DNA of 64,000 nucleotides from JACRCT01 sp049841135 (GTDB taxonomy: Bacteria; Myxococcota; Myxococcia; Myxococcales; UBA5297): NCBI GenBank assembly GCA_049841135.1, contig JASGHK010000001.1, forward strand, positions 1,054,001-1,118,000. Reading direction: 5' to 3'. A program made the translations under genes and the position numbers. The notes under the pieces were generated by a model that saw only the letters and a list, made by a program, of their open reading frames with translations, searched no databases and was not told the origin of the DNA. Numbering within the stretch: position 1 is the stretch's first letter; each line of letters begins with the position of its first letter. Of this stretch, positions 1 through 10,739 are shown in pieces.

Positions 1-963
1 AGCAACACCGTCATCGGCGCGCTGCCCTCCTTCTCGGTGGTGCTGCAGGCGCTGCAAGCCAACTCCGACGTCAACGTCATCTCCACCCCGCACATCCTCG
101 CCAGCGACAACGAGGACGCGGAGATCACCGTCGGCCAGAACGTGCCCTTCCAGGCGGGCATCACCTCCAACGCCCTTTCCTCGCTGGGCGGCGCCACCAG
201 CACCTCGTCCTTGGCGACGAGCGCGCTCTTGGGCAGCTACTCCGGCCTCATCGCCCCCATCCAGCGCCAGAACGTCGAGCTCAAGCTGAAGATCAAGCCG
301 CAGATCAACGAGAGCGACTTCATCCGCCTGCAGGTCGACGAGCAGACCGAGGAGATCGCCTCCAAGGACGACCGGCTGGGCCCCACCACCTCCAAGCGCA
401 CCGCCAAGACCACGGTGGTCGCCAAGGACCAGCAGACCATCGTCATCGGCGGCCTCATCCAGGAGCGCACCGTCAACTCGGTCAGCAAGGTCCCCCTGCT
501 CGGCGACATCCCGGTGCTCGGCTGGCTCTTCCGCCAGAACGGCGTCACCAAGCAGCGCACCAACCTGCTCCTCTTCCTGACCCCCTACATCATCCGCGAC
601 CCCTCGGACTTCCAGCGCATCTTCGAGCGCAAGATGAAGGAGCGGCAGGAGTTCGTCGAGCAGTTCTACGGCCGCCAGCCCGGCTACAAGGTCCCCATCG
701 ACTACGCCCGCAAGGCCGGCCCGCTCGCCAAGATGTTCCGCACCATGGATACCGAGGCCCAGAAGTACGAGAACGGCGGCCAGGGCGCGCCCGGCGAGAA
801 GCGCTTCATGCCCCAGGGTGACGACCCCAAGAAGAACGACAACGGGAACCCGACGCCCCCGGCGGACCTGAAGTCCACCCCGCCCGGCGAGCCTGCGACG
901 CCAGGCACCCCGGTCGGAACCGGAACCGAGGTGAAGGAGCCCGCGCCGGGCACGGTGCAGTAG
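1..963 (+). CDS. gspD: Type II secretion secretin GspD, C-terminal part
   Basis: This is the C-terminal 320 residues of the outer-membrane secretin that forms the exit pore of the type II secretion system; the reading frame is already open at base 1, so the N0-N3 domains lie outside the window. The visible part holds the secretin core, with the conserved stretch PLLGDIPVLGWLF followed by LLLFLTPYIIRD, both typical of the last strands of the barrel. After the secretin signature comes a charged segment and a Pro/Gly/Thr-rich tail of about 70 residues, probably a disordered periplasmic or pilotin-related tail. The next gene, gspE, starts about 80 bases downstream on the same strand. Confidence 0.93.
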   Translation, partial: SNTVIGALPSFSVVLQALQANSDVNVISTPHILASDNEDAEITVGQNVPFQAGITSNALSSLGGATSTSSLATSALLGSYSGLIAPIQRQNVELKLKIKPQINESDFIRLQVDEQTEEIASKDDRLGPTTSKRTAKTTVVAKDQQTIVIGGLIQERTVNSVSKVPLLGDIPVLGWLFRQNGVTKQRTNLLLFLTPYIIRDPSDFQRIFERKMKERQEFVEQFYGRQPGYKVPIDYARKAGPLAKMFRTMDTEAQKYENGGQGAPGEKRFMPQGDDPKKNDNGNPTPPADLKSTPPGEPATPGTPVGTGTEVKEPAPGTVQ

Positions 964-1044
964 AGGCGAGGCTTCAAGCGGCAAGGGGGGAAGTCAGCAG
1001 TCATCAGGGATTCGGGCCGGCGCGGCCCTTTGTTGGAACGGAAC

Positions 1045-2889
<1,845 letters not shown>

Positions 2890-2898
2890 GCCAGGCCC

Positions 2899-4143
2899 AT
2901 GCCAGTCTTCGAGTACAGAGGCCTCAACGAGGCGGGCAAGCAGATCAAGGGCGTCCGCGACGCGGACAGCGCCAAGACCCTGCGCGGCGTGCTGCGCAAG
3001 GAAGGCGTCTTCCTCACCGACATCGTCGCCGAGAAGCAGGCGGCGGGCGGCGCGGCCAAGTCCGGCGCCAAGGTCGAGATCGACCTGAAGAAGACGCTGG
3101 CCGGCCGCGTGACCAGCTCCGACGTCGCCATCATGACCCGCCAGCTGGCGGTGCTCATCGGCGCCGGCGTCGCCCTGGTCGAGGCCCTCAACGCCCTGCA
3201 GGACCAGGTCGACCACGAGCGGCTGAAGATGGTCGTCAGCCAGGTCAAGACCCGCGTCACCGAGGGCAGCTCGCTGGCCGACGCGCTGGCCCAGCACCCG
3301 CGCGTCTTCTCCACGCTCTACATCAACATGATCCGCGCGGGCGAGCACTCCGGCGCCCTGGACGTGGTGCTGGTGCGCCTGGCCGACTTCACCGAGAGCC
3401 AGGCCCGGCTGCGCTCGAAGATCATCGGGACGATGACCTACCCGATCATCATGGTCTTCATCGGCCTGGTGATCCTCACCGTGCTCTTCACGGTGGTCGT
3501 GCCCAAGGTCACCAAGATCTTCGAGGACAACAAGCTCACCCTGCCCCTCTCCACCCGCGCGCTCATCGAGATGTCGCACCTGGCGCAGGACTACTGGTGG
3601 CTGATGGGCCTGATGCTGGCCGGCGGCATCTACCTCTTCAACCGCTGGAAGAAGACGCCCAAGGGCAAGGTGAAGTGGGACCGGCTGGTGCTCAAGGCGC
3701 CCATCTTCGGCGGCCTGGTGCGGATGATCGCCATCTCGCGCTTCTCGCGGACCCTGGCGACCCTGCTCAAGAGCGGCGTGCCGCTGCTCTCCGCCATGGA
3801 CATCGTCAAGAACATCGTCGACAACGCCATCCTCTCCGACGTCATCGAGAAGTCCCGCGACTCCATCAAGGAAGGCGAGTCGATCGCCACGCCGCTCAAG
3901 CGCTCCGGCGAGTTCCCGCCGCTCGTCTACCACATGGTGGCCATCGGCGAGAAAAGCGGTCAGCTCGAGGAGATGCTGGTCAACGTCGCCACGGCCTACG
4001 AGACGCAGGTGGAGGTGCGCATCGCCGCGCTCACCTCATTGCTCGAGCCGGTGATGATCGTCGGCATGGGCGGTGCGGTGGCGTTCATCGTCTTCTCCAT
4101 CCTGCTGCCCATCCTGCAGCTCAACACCATGGTGCACGGATGA
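2899..4143 (+). CDS. gspF: Type II secretion inner-membrane platform protein GspF
   Basis: Polytopic inner-membrane protein of the secretion platform that contacts GspE and GspL. The 414-residue protein begins MPVFEYRG, typical of the family, and has two homologous cytoplasmic T2SSF domains separated by membrane segments near residues 176-203 and 232-250, with a third at the C-terminus (about 388-410). Length and topology match GspF. It starts 9 bases after gspE, and its stop codon overlaps the start of a small membrane-protein gene (ATGA at 4140), implying translational coupling. Confidence 0.96.
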   Translation: MPVFEYRGLNEAGKQIKGVRDADSAKTLRGVLRKEGVFLTDIVAEKQAAGGAAKSGAKVEIDLKKTLAGRVTSSDVAIMTRQLAVLIGAGVALVEALNALQDQVDHERLKMVVSQVKTRVTEGSSLADALAQHPRVFSTLYINMIRAGEHSGALDVVLVRLADFTESQARLRSKIIGTMTYPIIMVFIGLVILTVLFTVVVPKVTKIFEDNKLTLPLSTRALIEMSHLAQDYWWLMGLMLAGGIYLFNRWKKTPKGKVKWDRLVLKAPIFGGLVRMIAISRFSRTLATLLKSGVPLLSAMDIVKNIVDNAILSDVIEKSRDSIKEGESIATPLKRSGEFPPLVYHMVAIGEKSGQLEEMLVNVATAYETQVEVRIAALTSLLEPVMIVGMGGAVAFIVFSILLPILQLNTMVHG

Positions 4144-4373
4144 CGCGTACCTCACCCCCCGGCCCCCTCTCCGGCAAGCGGAGAGGGGGGGACTCGAACG
4201 CGGACCTCTGGGCGCGACGCGGCGCCTGGGTTGCCATCGTCGCCATGGCCCTCGCCCAGCTGTGGGTCGGCATCTCCCTCTTCCAACCGGCGCCCGCCTC
4301 CGCGGCCACGCCGGACAACAACGACCTTTCTTCGGCAGTCGCGGACGCCCCGTCCGCAAGGAGCACTCGATGA
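4140..4373 (+). CDS. Small single-pass membrane protein between gspF and gspG
   Basis: A 77-codon reading frame fills the gap between gspF and gspG and overlaps both by four bases (ATGA at each end), which suggests it is translated as part of the operon. The predicted protein has a basic N-terminal part, one hydrophobic segment (about residues 30-50) ending in Ala/Pro-rich sequence that could be a signal-peptide-like or anchor region, and a short polar tail. I do not recognise a family. Its first 20 or so codons lie within a G/C-rich inverted repeat of a type found elsewhere in the window, so the true start could be further in. It may be a genuine accessory subunit or a coupling relic. Confidence 0.5.
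   Translation: MTRTSPPGPLSGKRRGGDSNADLWARRGAWVAIVAMALAQLWVGISLFQPAPASAATPDNNDLSSAVADAPSARSTR
4150..4195. repeat. C/G-rich inverted repeat, dispersed family copy 1
   Basis: A C-rich run is followed by a short loop and a G-rich run that can pair with it (CCCCCTCTCCG with CGGAGAGGGGG). A close relative with the same framework lies at 35635-35682, and a looser one at 15204-15239. Here it falls inside the small reading frame between gspF and gspG rather than in a true intergenic gap. Confidence 0.6.
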
Positions 4374-4825
4374 GCACCCTGAAGCGATTCCACCGTCTGA
4401 TGCGCCAGGACCTGGCGGGCCAGAACGCCCGCCGTCAGCAGGACCGCGGCATGACCCTGCTCGAGATCATGGTCGTCATCACCATCATCGGCGTGGTGAT
4501 GGCCACCGTGACCGTCGCGGTCCTGCCCCAGCTCGACAAGGCCAAGGTGGACACCACCATCAACTCCATGCGCGGCGTGCAGGGCGCGCTCAAGCTCTAC
4601 TACGCGCGCCACGGCAAGTACCCGGACACCTCCCAGGGCTTCCAGATCCTGGTCACCGAGAAGTTCCTGGACCAGACGCCCAAGGACGCGTGGGGCAACG
4701 ACTTCATCTACACGGCCGAGAGCAGCAGCTACAAGATCATCTCCTACGGCTCCGATGGCCAGCAGGGCGGCGACGGCGCTGGCAGCGACATCGCCAGCGA
4801 CACGCTCGGCCAGGAGAAGAAGTAG
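4370..4825 (+). CDS. gspG: Type II secretion major pseudopilin GspG
   Basis: Major pseudopilin, the main subunit of the periplasmic pseudopilus. The 151-residue protein has a basic leader followed by the prepilin peptidase site RG-MTLLEIMVV, with the conserved Glu at +5, a hydrophobic helix, and the GspG-type C-terminal region containing the LYYARHGKYPD and DAWGNDFIY motifs. The start at 4370 is supported by AAGGAG at 4358-4363 and by the four-base overlap with the preceding small gene. The leader is unusually long (about 26 residues before the cleavage site). Confidence 0.95.
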   Translation: MSTLKRFHRLMRQDLAGQNARRQQDRGMTLLEIMVVITIIGVVMATVTVAVLPQLDKAKVDTTINSMRGVQGALKLYYARHGKYPDTSQGFQILVTEKFLDQTPKDAWGNDFIYTAESSSYKIISYGSDGQQGGDGAGSDIASDTLGQEKK

Positions 4826-4834
4826 CTCCGCTCC

Positions 4835-5527
4835 ATGCCCCGCCTCCCCTGCCATCGGGCCCGCCGGCCCCAGGTTCGCGCCGCCGACCGCGGCATGACC
4901 CTGCTCGAGATCGGCATCGCGCTGGCCATCGTCGCCTTGATGGTCCTCGTCGCGGTGCCGTCCATCGAGGCGTACGCCGGCGTGCGCGCGCGCGAGGAGG
5001 CGGGCCGGGTGGCCGGCGCCATCCGCTACATGTACGGGTACTCGGCGCTCTCCGGGAAGGTCTGCCGCATCGTCTTCGACTTCGACGAGCGCGCCTGGTG
5101 GACCGAGTGCACCGAGGGCCGCTTCACGGTCGAGCGGGAGAAGGAGAAGGCCCGCGACGGCGCCAAGGTGGACGAGGACGCCGCCAAGAAGGCCCGCGAC
5201 AAGTACAAGGCCAAGGTCGAGCCCCGCGACGAGGGCGAGGCCATGCGCCAGAAGGTCGAGCAGAAGGCGGAGTTCAGCGAGTTCAAGAACGACGAGATGG
5301 AGAAGCGCAAGCTCCCCGACGGCGCCAACCTCGCCGTCTGGAGCGCTCACCAGCGCGAGAAGTACACGAAGGGCCAGGCCCTCCTCTACTTCTTCCCGCA
5401 GGGCAACACCGAGCGCGCGCAGATCTACGTCTCGAGCGACCACGGCGACGTCTACACGCTCGTCGTCTCGCCGCTCAACGGCCGGGTTCGAGTGGAGGAC
5501 AAGGAACTCGAAGTTCCGCGCGACTAG
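4835..5527 (+). CDS. gspH: Type II secretion minor pseudopilin GspH
   Basis: Minor pseudopilin expected near the tip of the pseudopilus. The 230-residue protein has the type III signal RG-MTLLEIGIALAIV with Glu at +5, then a GspH-like beta-rich domain. Between about residues 95 and 155 there is a highly charged Lys/Glu/Asp/Arg-rich insertion that looks helical or coiled and is not part of the usual GspH fold; the total length exceeds the typical 160-200 residues. It begins 9 bases after gspG. Assignment as GspH rests on position and the N-terminal motif. Confidence 0.85.
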   Translation: MPRLPCHRARRPQVRAADRGMTLLEIGIALAIVALMVLVAVPSIEAYAGVRAREEAGRVAGAIRYMYGYSALSGKVCRIVFDFDERAWWTECTEGRFTVEREKEKARDGAKVDEDAAKKARDKYKAKVEPRDEGEAMRQKVEQKAEFSEFKNDEMEKRKLPDGANLAVWSAHQREKYTKGQALLYFFPQGNTERAQIYVSSDHGDVYTLVVSPLNGRVRVEDKELEVPRD

Positions 5528-5544
5528 CGCGGTTTAGGGAGGTC

Positions 5545-6315
5545 ATGTCTTTGAGGCGTGCGAACCACAGCGCTAGCCCCTCGGCGGGCTCGGGATGTCG
5601 GCGCGGCTTCACCTTGCTCGAGGTGATGATCGCCCTGGCCATCCTCGCGGTGTCGCTCGTGGCCATCGCCGGCATCAACGCCAGCGCCATCGACATGCAC
5701 GCCTACTCCAAGCGCCTGACCGTCGCCACGCTGCTCGCGCGCTCGAAGATGTCCGACCTCGAGACCAAGCTGATGAGCGAGGACCTCCCCGCCGACGACA
5801 GCGCCGAGGAAGGCACCTTCGAGGAGGACGGCTACCCCGAGTACAAGTGGCACGCGGAGATCATCCGGCCCAAGACCGAGAACATCACCCCGGCCCAGCT
5901 GCTCTCCATGGCCGGCCTCGACGAGTCCGGAGATCCCTCCAAGTCCTCTTCGGGCTCGTCTGGCTCGGGCGGCTTGCTCTCCTCCGTGCTTGGCGGCGGC
6001 GCCAACCTCCCCAGCGGTCTGTCGCAGGGCCAGGGCACCATGATGGCCGCGGCAGCATCCGGCGGCGCGGGCCTCTTGGGCAGCGCGATGACCGGCCAAC
6101 TGCAGACCATGATCGACCTGCTGGGCAAGAGCGTCCGCGAGGTCCACCTGACCGTCTCGTGGCAGACCGGCAAGGTCGTCGACAAGTTCACCGTCGTCAC
6201 CCACGTCGTCAGCTTCGGCCGCGACACCGCTTCCAACAACTCCGACCCCACCAAGATCACCGATCCGAACCTGCGCCAACAGCTTCCCGGTCCTCTCAGG
6301 CAGCTACCTCGATGA
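5545..6315 (+). CDS. gspI: Type II secretion minor pseudopilin GspI
   Basis: Minor pseudopilin. The 256-residue protein carries a prepilin cleavage site, RG-FTLLEVMIALAIL, followed by the GspI-like hydrophobic helix and the 'LARSKMSDLE' region. The middle holds a long Ser/Gly/Ala-rich insertion (about residues 130-180), so the protein is roughly twice the usual GspI length. The start at 5545 has GGGAGGT immediately upstream. The stop codon overlaps the gspJ start (ATGA at 6312). Confidence 0.9.
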   Translation: MSLRRANHSASPSAGSGCRRGFTLLEVMIALAILAVSLVAIAGINASAIDMHAYSKRLTVATLLARSKMSDLETKLMSEDLPADDSAEEGTFEEDGYPEYKWHAEIIRPKTENITPAQLLSMAGLDESGDPSKSSSGSSGSGGLLSSVLGGGANLPSGLSQGQGTMMAAAASGGAGLLGSAMTGQLQTMIDLLGKSVREVHLTVSWQTGKVVDKFTVVTHVVSFGRDTASNNSDPTKITDPNLRQQLPGPLRQLPR

Positions 6316-7004
6316 ACGCCCGCGCCGCACATCATGCGCGCTCGTCGCGCGGCTTCACGCTGGCCGAGGTGCTGGTGGCGCTGGCCATCACCGCGTTCAT
6401 CGGCGGCATGGTCTGGGGCAGCTTCAACCAGGGCTTCAAGGCCAAGGAGATGATCGAGTCGGAGGCCGGCATCTACCGCGAGCTGCGCACCGGCACCGCG
6501 CGCATGGTGCGCGAGATCTCCATGGCCTTCGTCAGCAACAACTTCGACACCCAGCGCTTCCGTGACTTCGCCGACCGCCCCACCTTCTTCACCGGCGAGT
6601 CCGAGAAGCTCGGCTTCTCCATGCTCGGCCACCAGCGCCTGCTGCGCGACGCCAAGGAGTCCGACCAGTCGATCGTCTTCTACAAGGTCGACCGCGACCC
6701 CGAGGTGAAGGGCCAATCGGTCACCTCGCTCCAACGCTGCGAGAAGCCGGTCATCGACGACGACCCCGAGCGCTGCGAGCGCTGGGAGACGCTGATCAGC
6801 GACGTGAAGAAGGTCGAGTTCAAGTACTGGGACAACAAGAAGAAGGACTGGGTGGAGCAGTGGGACACCCGGAAGAACGAGCACCCGGACCAGCTCCCCG
6901 ACCGGGTGCGCATCGAGATCACGGCCAAGGACGAGCTGGGCAAGGAGAAGAAGTACCTGACCCAGGCGCGGATCAACATGGTCACCGCGCTGGAGCGACG
7001 CTGA
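6312..7004 (+). CDS. gspJ: Type II secretion minor pseudopilin GspJ
   Basis: Minor pseudopilin that forms the tip complex with GspI and GspK. The 230-residue protein starts with a short basic leader and the site RG-FTLAEVLVALAIT, then a globular domain containing the GspJ-like 'LRTGTARMVREISMAF' helix and a C-terminal strand region. The start overlaps the gspI stop by four bases and its stop overlaps the gspK start (TGATG), indicating tight translational coupling of the three tip pseudopilins. Confidence 0.92.
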   Translation: MNARAAHHARSSRGFTLAEVLVALAITAFIGGMVWGSFNQGFKAKEMIESEAGIYRELRTGTARMVREISMAFVSNNFDTQRFRDFADRPTFFTGESEKLGFSMLGHQRLLRDAKESDQSIVFYKVDRDPEVKGQSVTSLQRCEKPVIDDDPERCERWETLISDVKKVEFKYWDNKKKDWVEQWDTRKNEHPDQLPDRVRIEITAKDELGKEKKYLTQARINMVTALERR

Positions 7005-8392
7005 TGGGACTCTGGGCAAGCTTCAAGAACGCGCTCCTGCGCGAGCGGAAGTCGCCCTGGGCACGGAGGCGACCTCGTACCGGCCCGGAGGCCGGTGGCC
7101 ACCGGAAGCAAAGGGGCGTCGCGCTGGTGATGGTGCTGGGCTCGGTCGCCATCCTCACCGCGGTGGCCATCGAGTTCCAGTACCAGTCCAACGTCGACCT
7201 GCAGCTGGCGGTCAACGCCCGCGACGAGCTGCGCGCCGACTACCTGGCGCGCTCCAGCGTGAACATGTCCCGCCTCCTGCTGCGCTTCCAGAAGCAGGTG
7301 GACGGCCAGACCGCGGGCCTGGGCCAGGCGCTGCAGGCGCTGGGCATGAGCGGCGCGGGCGGGGCCGCAGGCGGCGGGGGCGGCGGCATCAACATCCGCC
7401 TGTGGGAGATCATCCCGATCGACTGCAACCTCTTCAACATGCTGCTCGGCGGCGGCAAGGTCGATCCGGGCACCGCGCCCGAAGCCCCCAAGTTCGGCGA
7501 GGGGCTGGACACCCCCGGCGGCGCCGGCGCCCTGAACCTCAAGGGCGAGAAGGCCGTGCTGCAATCCTTCGGCGACTTCGAAGGCTGCTTCTCGGCCACC
7601 ATCTCGGACGAGGAGCAGAAGCTCAACCTGAACCGCCTCAACGGCGGCGCCGCCACCGGCCGCGCGCCGATGATGCAGGCGCTCTTGGCCTTCGCCGACC
7701 CGCGCTTCGAGTTCGTCTACGAGAAGCCCGACGCCAACGGCGTGAAGATGACCGCGCACGAGACGATCATCGCCATCCACGACTGGATCGACGAGCGCGA
7801 CACCGGCGCCAGCCTCAACCTCACCGGCTCCGGCGACCCCTACCCCGACGGCTTCGGCGACGAGAACCACAACTACATGTCGAAGTACCCGTTCCGCTAC
7901 CGCGCCAAGAACGCGGCGCTCGACACCCTCGACGAGCTCTACCAGGTCGACGGCGTCTCCGACCTGTTCATGGCCGCCTTCCGCGACCGGCTCACCGTCT
8001 ACGCCGACAAGAACAAGCCGCTCAACATCAACACCAACGACCCCATCCAGCAGTACCTGAACATCGTCGGCGTGGCCGCCAGCGAGAGCGACCCCAAGCT
8101 CAACCCGCTGGGCGTGACCATCCAGCTCATCAACGAGCAGATCGCCATGGCGAAGATGTTCAGCTTCATGGGGATGAGCGCCTCGACGTTCGTCAACATC
8201 GTCAAGAGCAACGGCATCAAGATCAACCCGACCATCGAAGCCAACATGCAGAACAACGCGTGGATCACCGACAAGAGCGAGACCTTCACCGTCAAGGCGA
8301 CCGGCCAGGCCGGCCGGGTCGAGCGCACGGTGACCGCCGTCGTCCGCTACAACGATCAGCTGGGCAAGGTCCTGTACTACCGGCAGGAATAA
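7004..8392 (+). CDS. gspK: Type II secretion minor pseudopilin GspK
   Basis: Largest minor pseudopilin, capping the pseudopilus. The 462-residue protein has an extended basic leader (about 40 residues), then a GVALVMVLGSVAILTAVA helix that lacks the usual +5 Glu, as is characteristic of GspK. The periplasmic domain contains the GspK saposin-like and helix-hairpin-helix-like parts ('LNLNRLNGGAATG', 'PLNINTND'). A short Gly-rich run lies near residues 118-128. It overlaps gspJ by one base and is followed after 45 bases by gspL. Confidence 0.92.
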   Translation: MGLWASFKNALLRERKSPWARRRPRTGPEAGGHRKQRGVALVMVLGSVAILTAVAIEFQYQSNVDLQLAVNARDELRADYLARSSVNMSRLLLRFQKQVDGQTAGLGQALQALGMSGAGGAAGGGGGGINIRLWEIIPIDCNLFNMLLGGGKVDPGTAPEAPKFGEGLDTPGGAGALNLKGEKAVLQSFGDFEGCFSATISDEEQKLNLNRLNGGAATGRAPMMQALLAFADPRFEFVYEKPDANGVKMTAHETIIAIHDWIDERDTGASLNLTGSGDPYPDGFGDENHNYMSKYPFRYRAKNAALDTLDELYQVDGVSDLFMAAFRDRLTVYADKNKPLNINTNDPIQQYLNIVGVAASESDPKLNPLGVTIQLINEQIAMAKMFSFMGMSASTFVNIVKSNGIKINPTIEANMQNNAWITDKSETFTVKATGQAGRVERTVTAVVRYNDQLGKVLYYRQE

Positions 8393-8437
8393 CGCGAGCT
8401 CGCCCGGGCTAGGCCCGGCGAGAGGACAACGATCGCA

Positions 8438-10132
8438 ATGGCACGCATCCTGGGATTGGACATCGGCGCCCGAACCGTCAAGGCGCTCCTGCTCGAGTCG
8501 AACCTGCGCGGCTTCGCCGTGCGCGCCTACCACGAGGCGCCGGTCGACGCCGCCGCACCCGCCGCCGAAGCCTCGGCTGCGGCCGCCGGCCAGAGCGCCA
8601 CCGTGGTCACCGCCGTCCCGCCGCCGGGCGAGGCCGGGAGCGAAGGCGCTGCTCCTGCCTCCGGGCCGTGGGCGGGCGTCGCCGCGGCGCTGGCCTCGCT
8701 GCAGGCCCAAAAGCAGCTCGCCGCCGACCAGGTCGTCGTCGCGGTCCCGGGCTCAGCGGTGGCGATGCACCTGTTGACCCTGCCCTTCACCGACCCCAAG
8801 CGCATCGACTCCACCTTGGGCTTCGAGGTCGAGGGGCAGCTCCCCTACGACCTGTCCGAGGTGGTCTTCGACTACCAGGTGCTCTCGCAGCACGACGGCA
8901 AGAGCGAGATCCTGGTCGGCGCGGTGAAGAAGGAGGAGCTGAACCGGCTGCTGGAGCTGCTCAAGGCCGCCGGGGTCGACCCACGGGTGGTCACCACCAG
9001 CGCGCTCTCCTACCAGGCGGTGCTCGGCGGTGCCCTCACCGGATACTCCGGCGCTCCACCGGCAGGCGATGCGGTCGAGGCGATCATCGACATCGGCCAC
9101 GAGCGCACCAGCGTGTGCATCGGCCGCTCCGGCGGCGGCATCGAGTACGCCCGCGCCTTCGCCGGCGGCGGCAAGGAGCTGACCCGGGCCATCGCCGCCG
9201 AGTTCAAGGTCACGCTCAAGGACGCCGAGGCCTGGAAGGACAACGAGGGCGACGTCACCCTCGGGCCCGACGTGCCGCCGGAGAACGAGAAGGCCGCCGC
9301 GGCGCTCCTGCGCGGCCTCGCGCCCGTCATCCGCGAGATCCGCTCGACCTTCCGCGCCCACTCCGCCAAGACCCGGCACACGGTGGGCCGCATCTACCTG
9401 ACCGGCGGCACCGCCCGCCTCAAGGGCCTGGCCCCGCTGCTCTCCCGCGAGCTGGGCGCCGAGGTGGTCCCGCTGGAGGCGGTGCCTCTGGCCGGCTCGC
9501 CGGTCCCCCCGGAGCGCGCGGCCATGGCCAGCCAGGCCTTCGCGCTCGCGCTGCGCGGCCACGCCGGCGCGCGCGGCTCCAAGTTCAACCTGCGCAAGGG
9601 CGACCTCGCCTTCAAGGGCGACCTCGACTACCTCAAGGGCAAGGTCGGCCGCCTGGCGGCCTTCGCCGGGATCCTGATCGTCCTGGCGATGGGCCTGGTC
9701 TGGGCGCGCTTCCACGTGCTCAAGAAGGCCGAGGACGAGCTGGACAAGACGCTGAACACCATCACCACCCGCGTCCTGGGCGCCCCGCAGAAGGACTACC
9801 TGGTGGCGCTCTCGCTGCTCAAGGGCAAGGGCTCGGTGACGGCGGCGCTGCCGACCTATTCCGCGGTGGACCTCTTCGCCGAGGTGACCGCGCGCACCCA
9901 GAGCCTGACCGTGAAGGTCGACGACGTGAACGTCCAGCTCGACCGCGTGCAGTTCCACGGCGAGACCGACAGCTTCGACGGCGTGGACCAGGTGGTCAGC
10001 TCGCTCAAGAGCTTCAAGTGCTTCCAGGAGATCAAGCGGGGGCGGGTTCAGAAGAGCAAGGACGGCACCAAGGTGACCTTCGACCTCGACATCCGCGTGC
10101 AGTGTGGTGAAGCGCCGAAGGAGGGGGTGTAG
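8438..10132 (+). CDS. gspL: Type II secretion platform protein GspL, PilM-like
   Basis: Bitopic inner-membrane protein linking the GspE ATPase to the periplasmic GspM. The 564-residue protein has an actin/PilM-like cytoplasmic part starting ILGLDIGARTVKALL, a second phosphate-like motif IIDIGHERTSV, and a late nucleotide-fold motif IYLTGGTARLKGL. A transmembrane helix lies near residues 407-427 and is followed by a ferredoxin-like periplasmic domain of about 130 residues. An Ala/Pro-rich stretch of about 30 residues is inserted early in the cytoplasmic domain. GAGAGGA about 12 bases upstream is a plausible ribosome site. Confidence 0.93.
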   Translation: MARILGLDIGARTVKALLLESNLRGFAVRAYHEAPVDAAAPAAEASAAAAGQSATVVTAVPPPGEAGSEGAAPASGPWAGVAAALASLQAQKQLAADQVVVAVPGSAVAMHLLTLPFTDPKRIDSTLGFEVEGQLPYDLSEVVFDYQVLSQHDGKSEILVGAVKKEELNRLLELLKAAGVDPRVVTTSALSYQAVLGGALTGYSGAPPAGDAVEAIIDIGHERTSVCIGRSGGGIEYARAFAGGGKELTRAIAAEFKVTLKDAEAWKDNEGDVTLGPDVPPENEKAAAALLRGLAPVIREIRSTFRAHSAKTRHTVGRIYLTGGTARLKGLAPLLSRELGAEVVPLEAVPLAGSPVPPERAAMASQAFALALRGHAGARGSKFNLRKGDLAFKGDLDYLKGKVGRLAAFAGILIVLAMGLVWARFHVLKKAEDELDKTLNTITTRVLGAPQKDYLVALSLLKGKGSVTAALPTYSAVDLFAEVTARTQSLTVKVDDVNVQLDRVQFHGETDSFDGVDQVVSSLKSFKCFQEIKRGRVQKSKDGTKVTFDLDIRVQCGEAPKEGV

Positions 10133-10134
10133 CC

Positions 10135-10697
10135 ATGGACAGCATCCGACGGCTCATCTCCGACGCGCTCTCGGCCCTGGGACGGCTCTCTCCGCGCGAG
10201 CGGGGCCTGGTGGGCCTCGCCGGCAGCGCCCTGCTGGTCTTCCTGGTCGTCTTCATCTCGCTATCGGTGGGCCGCTCCATCGACAAGCAGGAGACGCGGA
10301 TCAAGACCAAGCAGGGCCAGCTCGACGAGATCGGCAAGCTCACGGGCACGTTCCGCCAGCAGGAGCAGGCTCGCAAGGAGCTTCGAGCGGCGCCTGCAGG
10401 AGAACAAGGTCAAGCTCTTCAGCTACCTCGAGGATTCTGGCGAAGAAGGACTCCATCTCCATCGGCGGGATGAACGACAAGGGCACCCAGCCCCTGGAGG
10501 GCGGCACCAAGATCAACGAGTCCTCGGTGGAGGTCACCTTCACCCGCATCCCGCTCGACAAGCTGGTGAAGTTCCTCCAGGACGTCGAGAGCGGCCAGGG
10601 CCTGGTCAAGGTGACCCGGCTGCAGGTCCGCCCGCGCACCGACGAGTCGGTGCTCGACGCCTGGCTGGTCGTCACCACCTACACCCTCGAATCCTGA
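10135..10697 (+). CDS. gspM: Type II secretion platform protein GspM, frame disrupted
   Basis: Inner-membrane partner of GspL. The N-terminal part (from ATG 10135) has a cytoplasmic helix and a membrane segment LLVFLVVFISLSV near residues 38-50, then a coiled stretch. The frame breaks twice: reading GAGCTTCGAG near 10382 as GAGCTCGAG, and GATTCTGG near 10435 as GATCTGG, joins the three segments into one continuous 186-residue protein of normal GspM length, ending in a ferredoxin-like domain with VEVTFTRIPLDKLVKFL. Both changes remove one T. Because all neighbours are intact, I infer sequence error rather than loss of function. Confidence 0.8.
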
Positions 10698-10739
10698 TCA
10701 AGGAAAGAGCAGGCGCAGCGGCCTGCCTCCCCCGAACGC

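Noticed and set aside
10135..10697. True loss of gspM
   Set aside because: All other secretion genes are intact and two simple one-base changes restore a full-length protein of the expected length.
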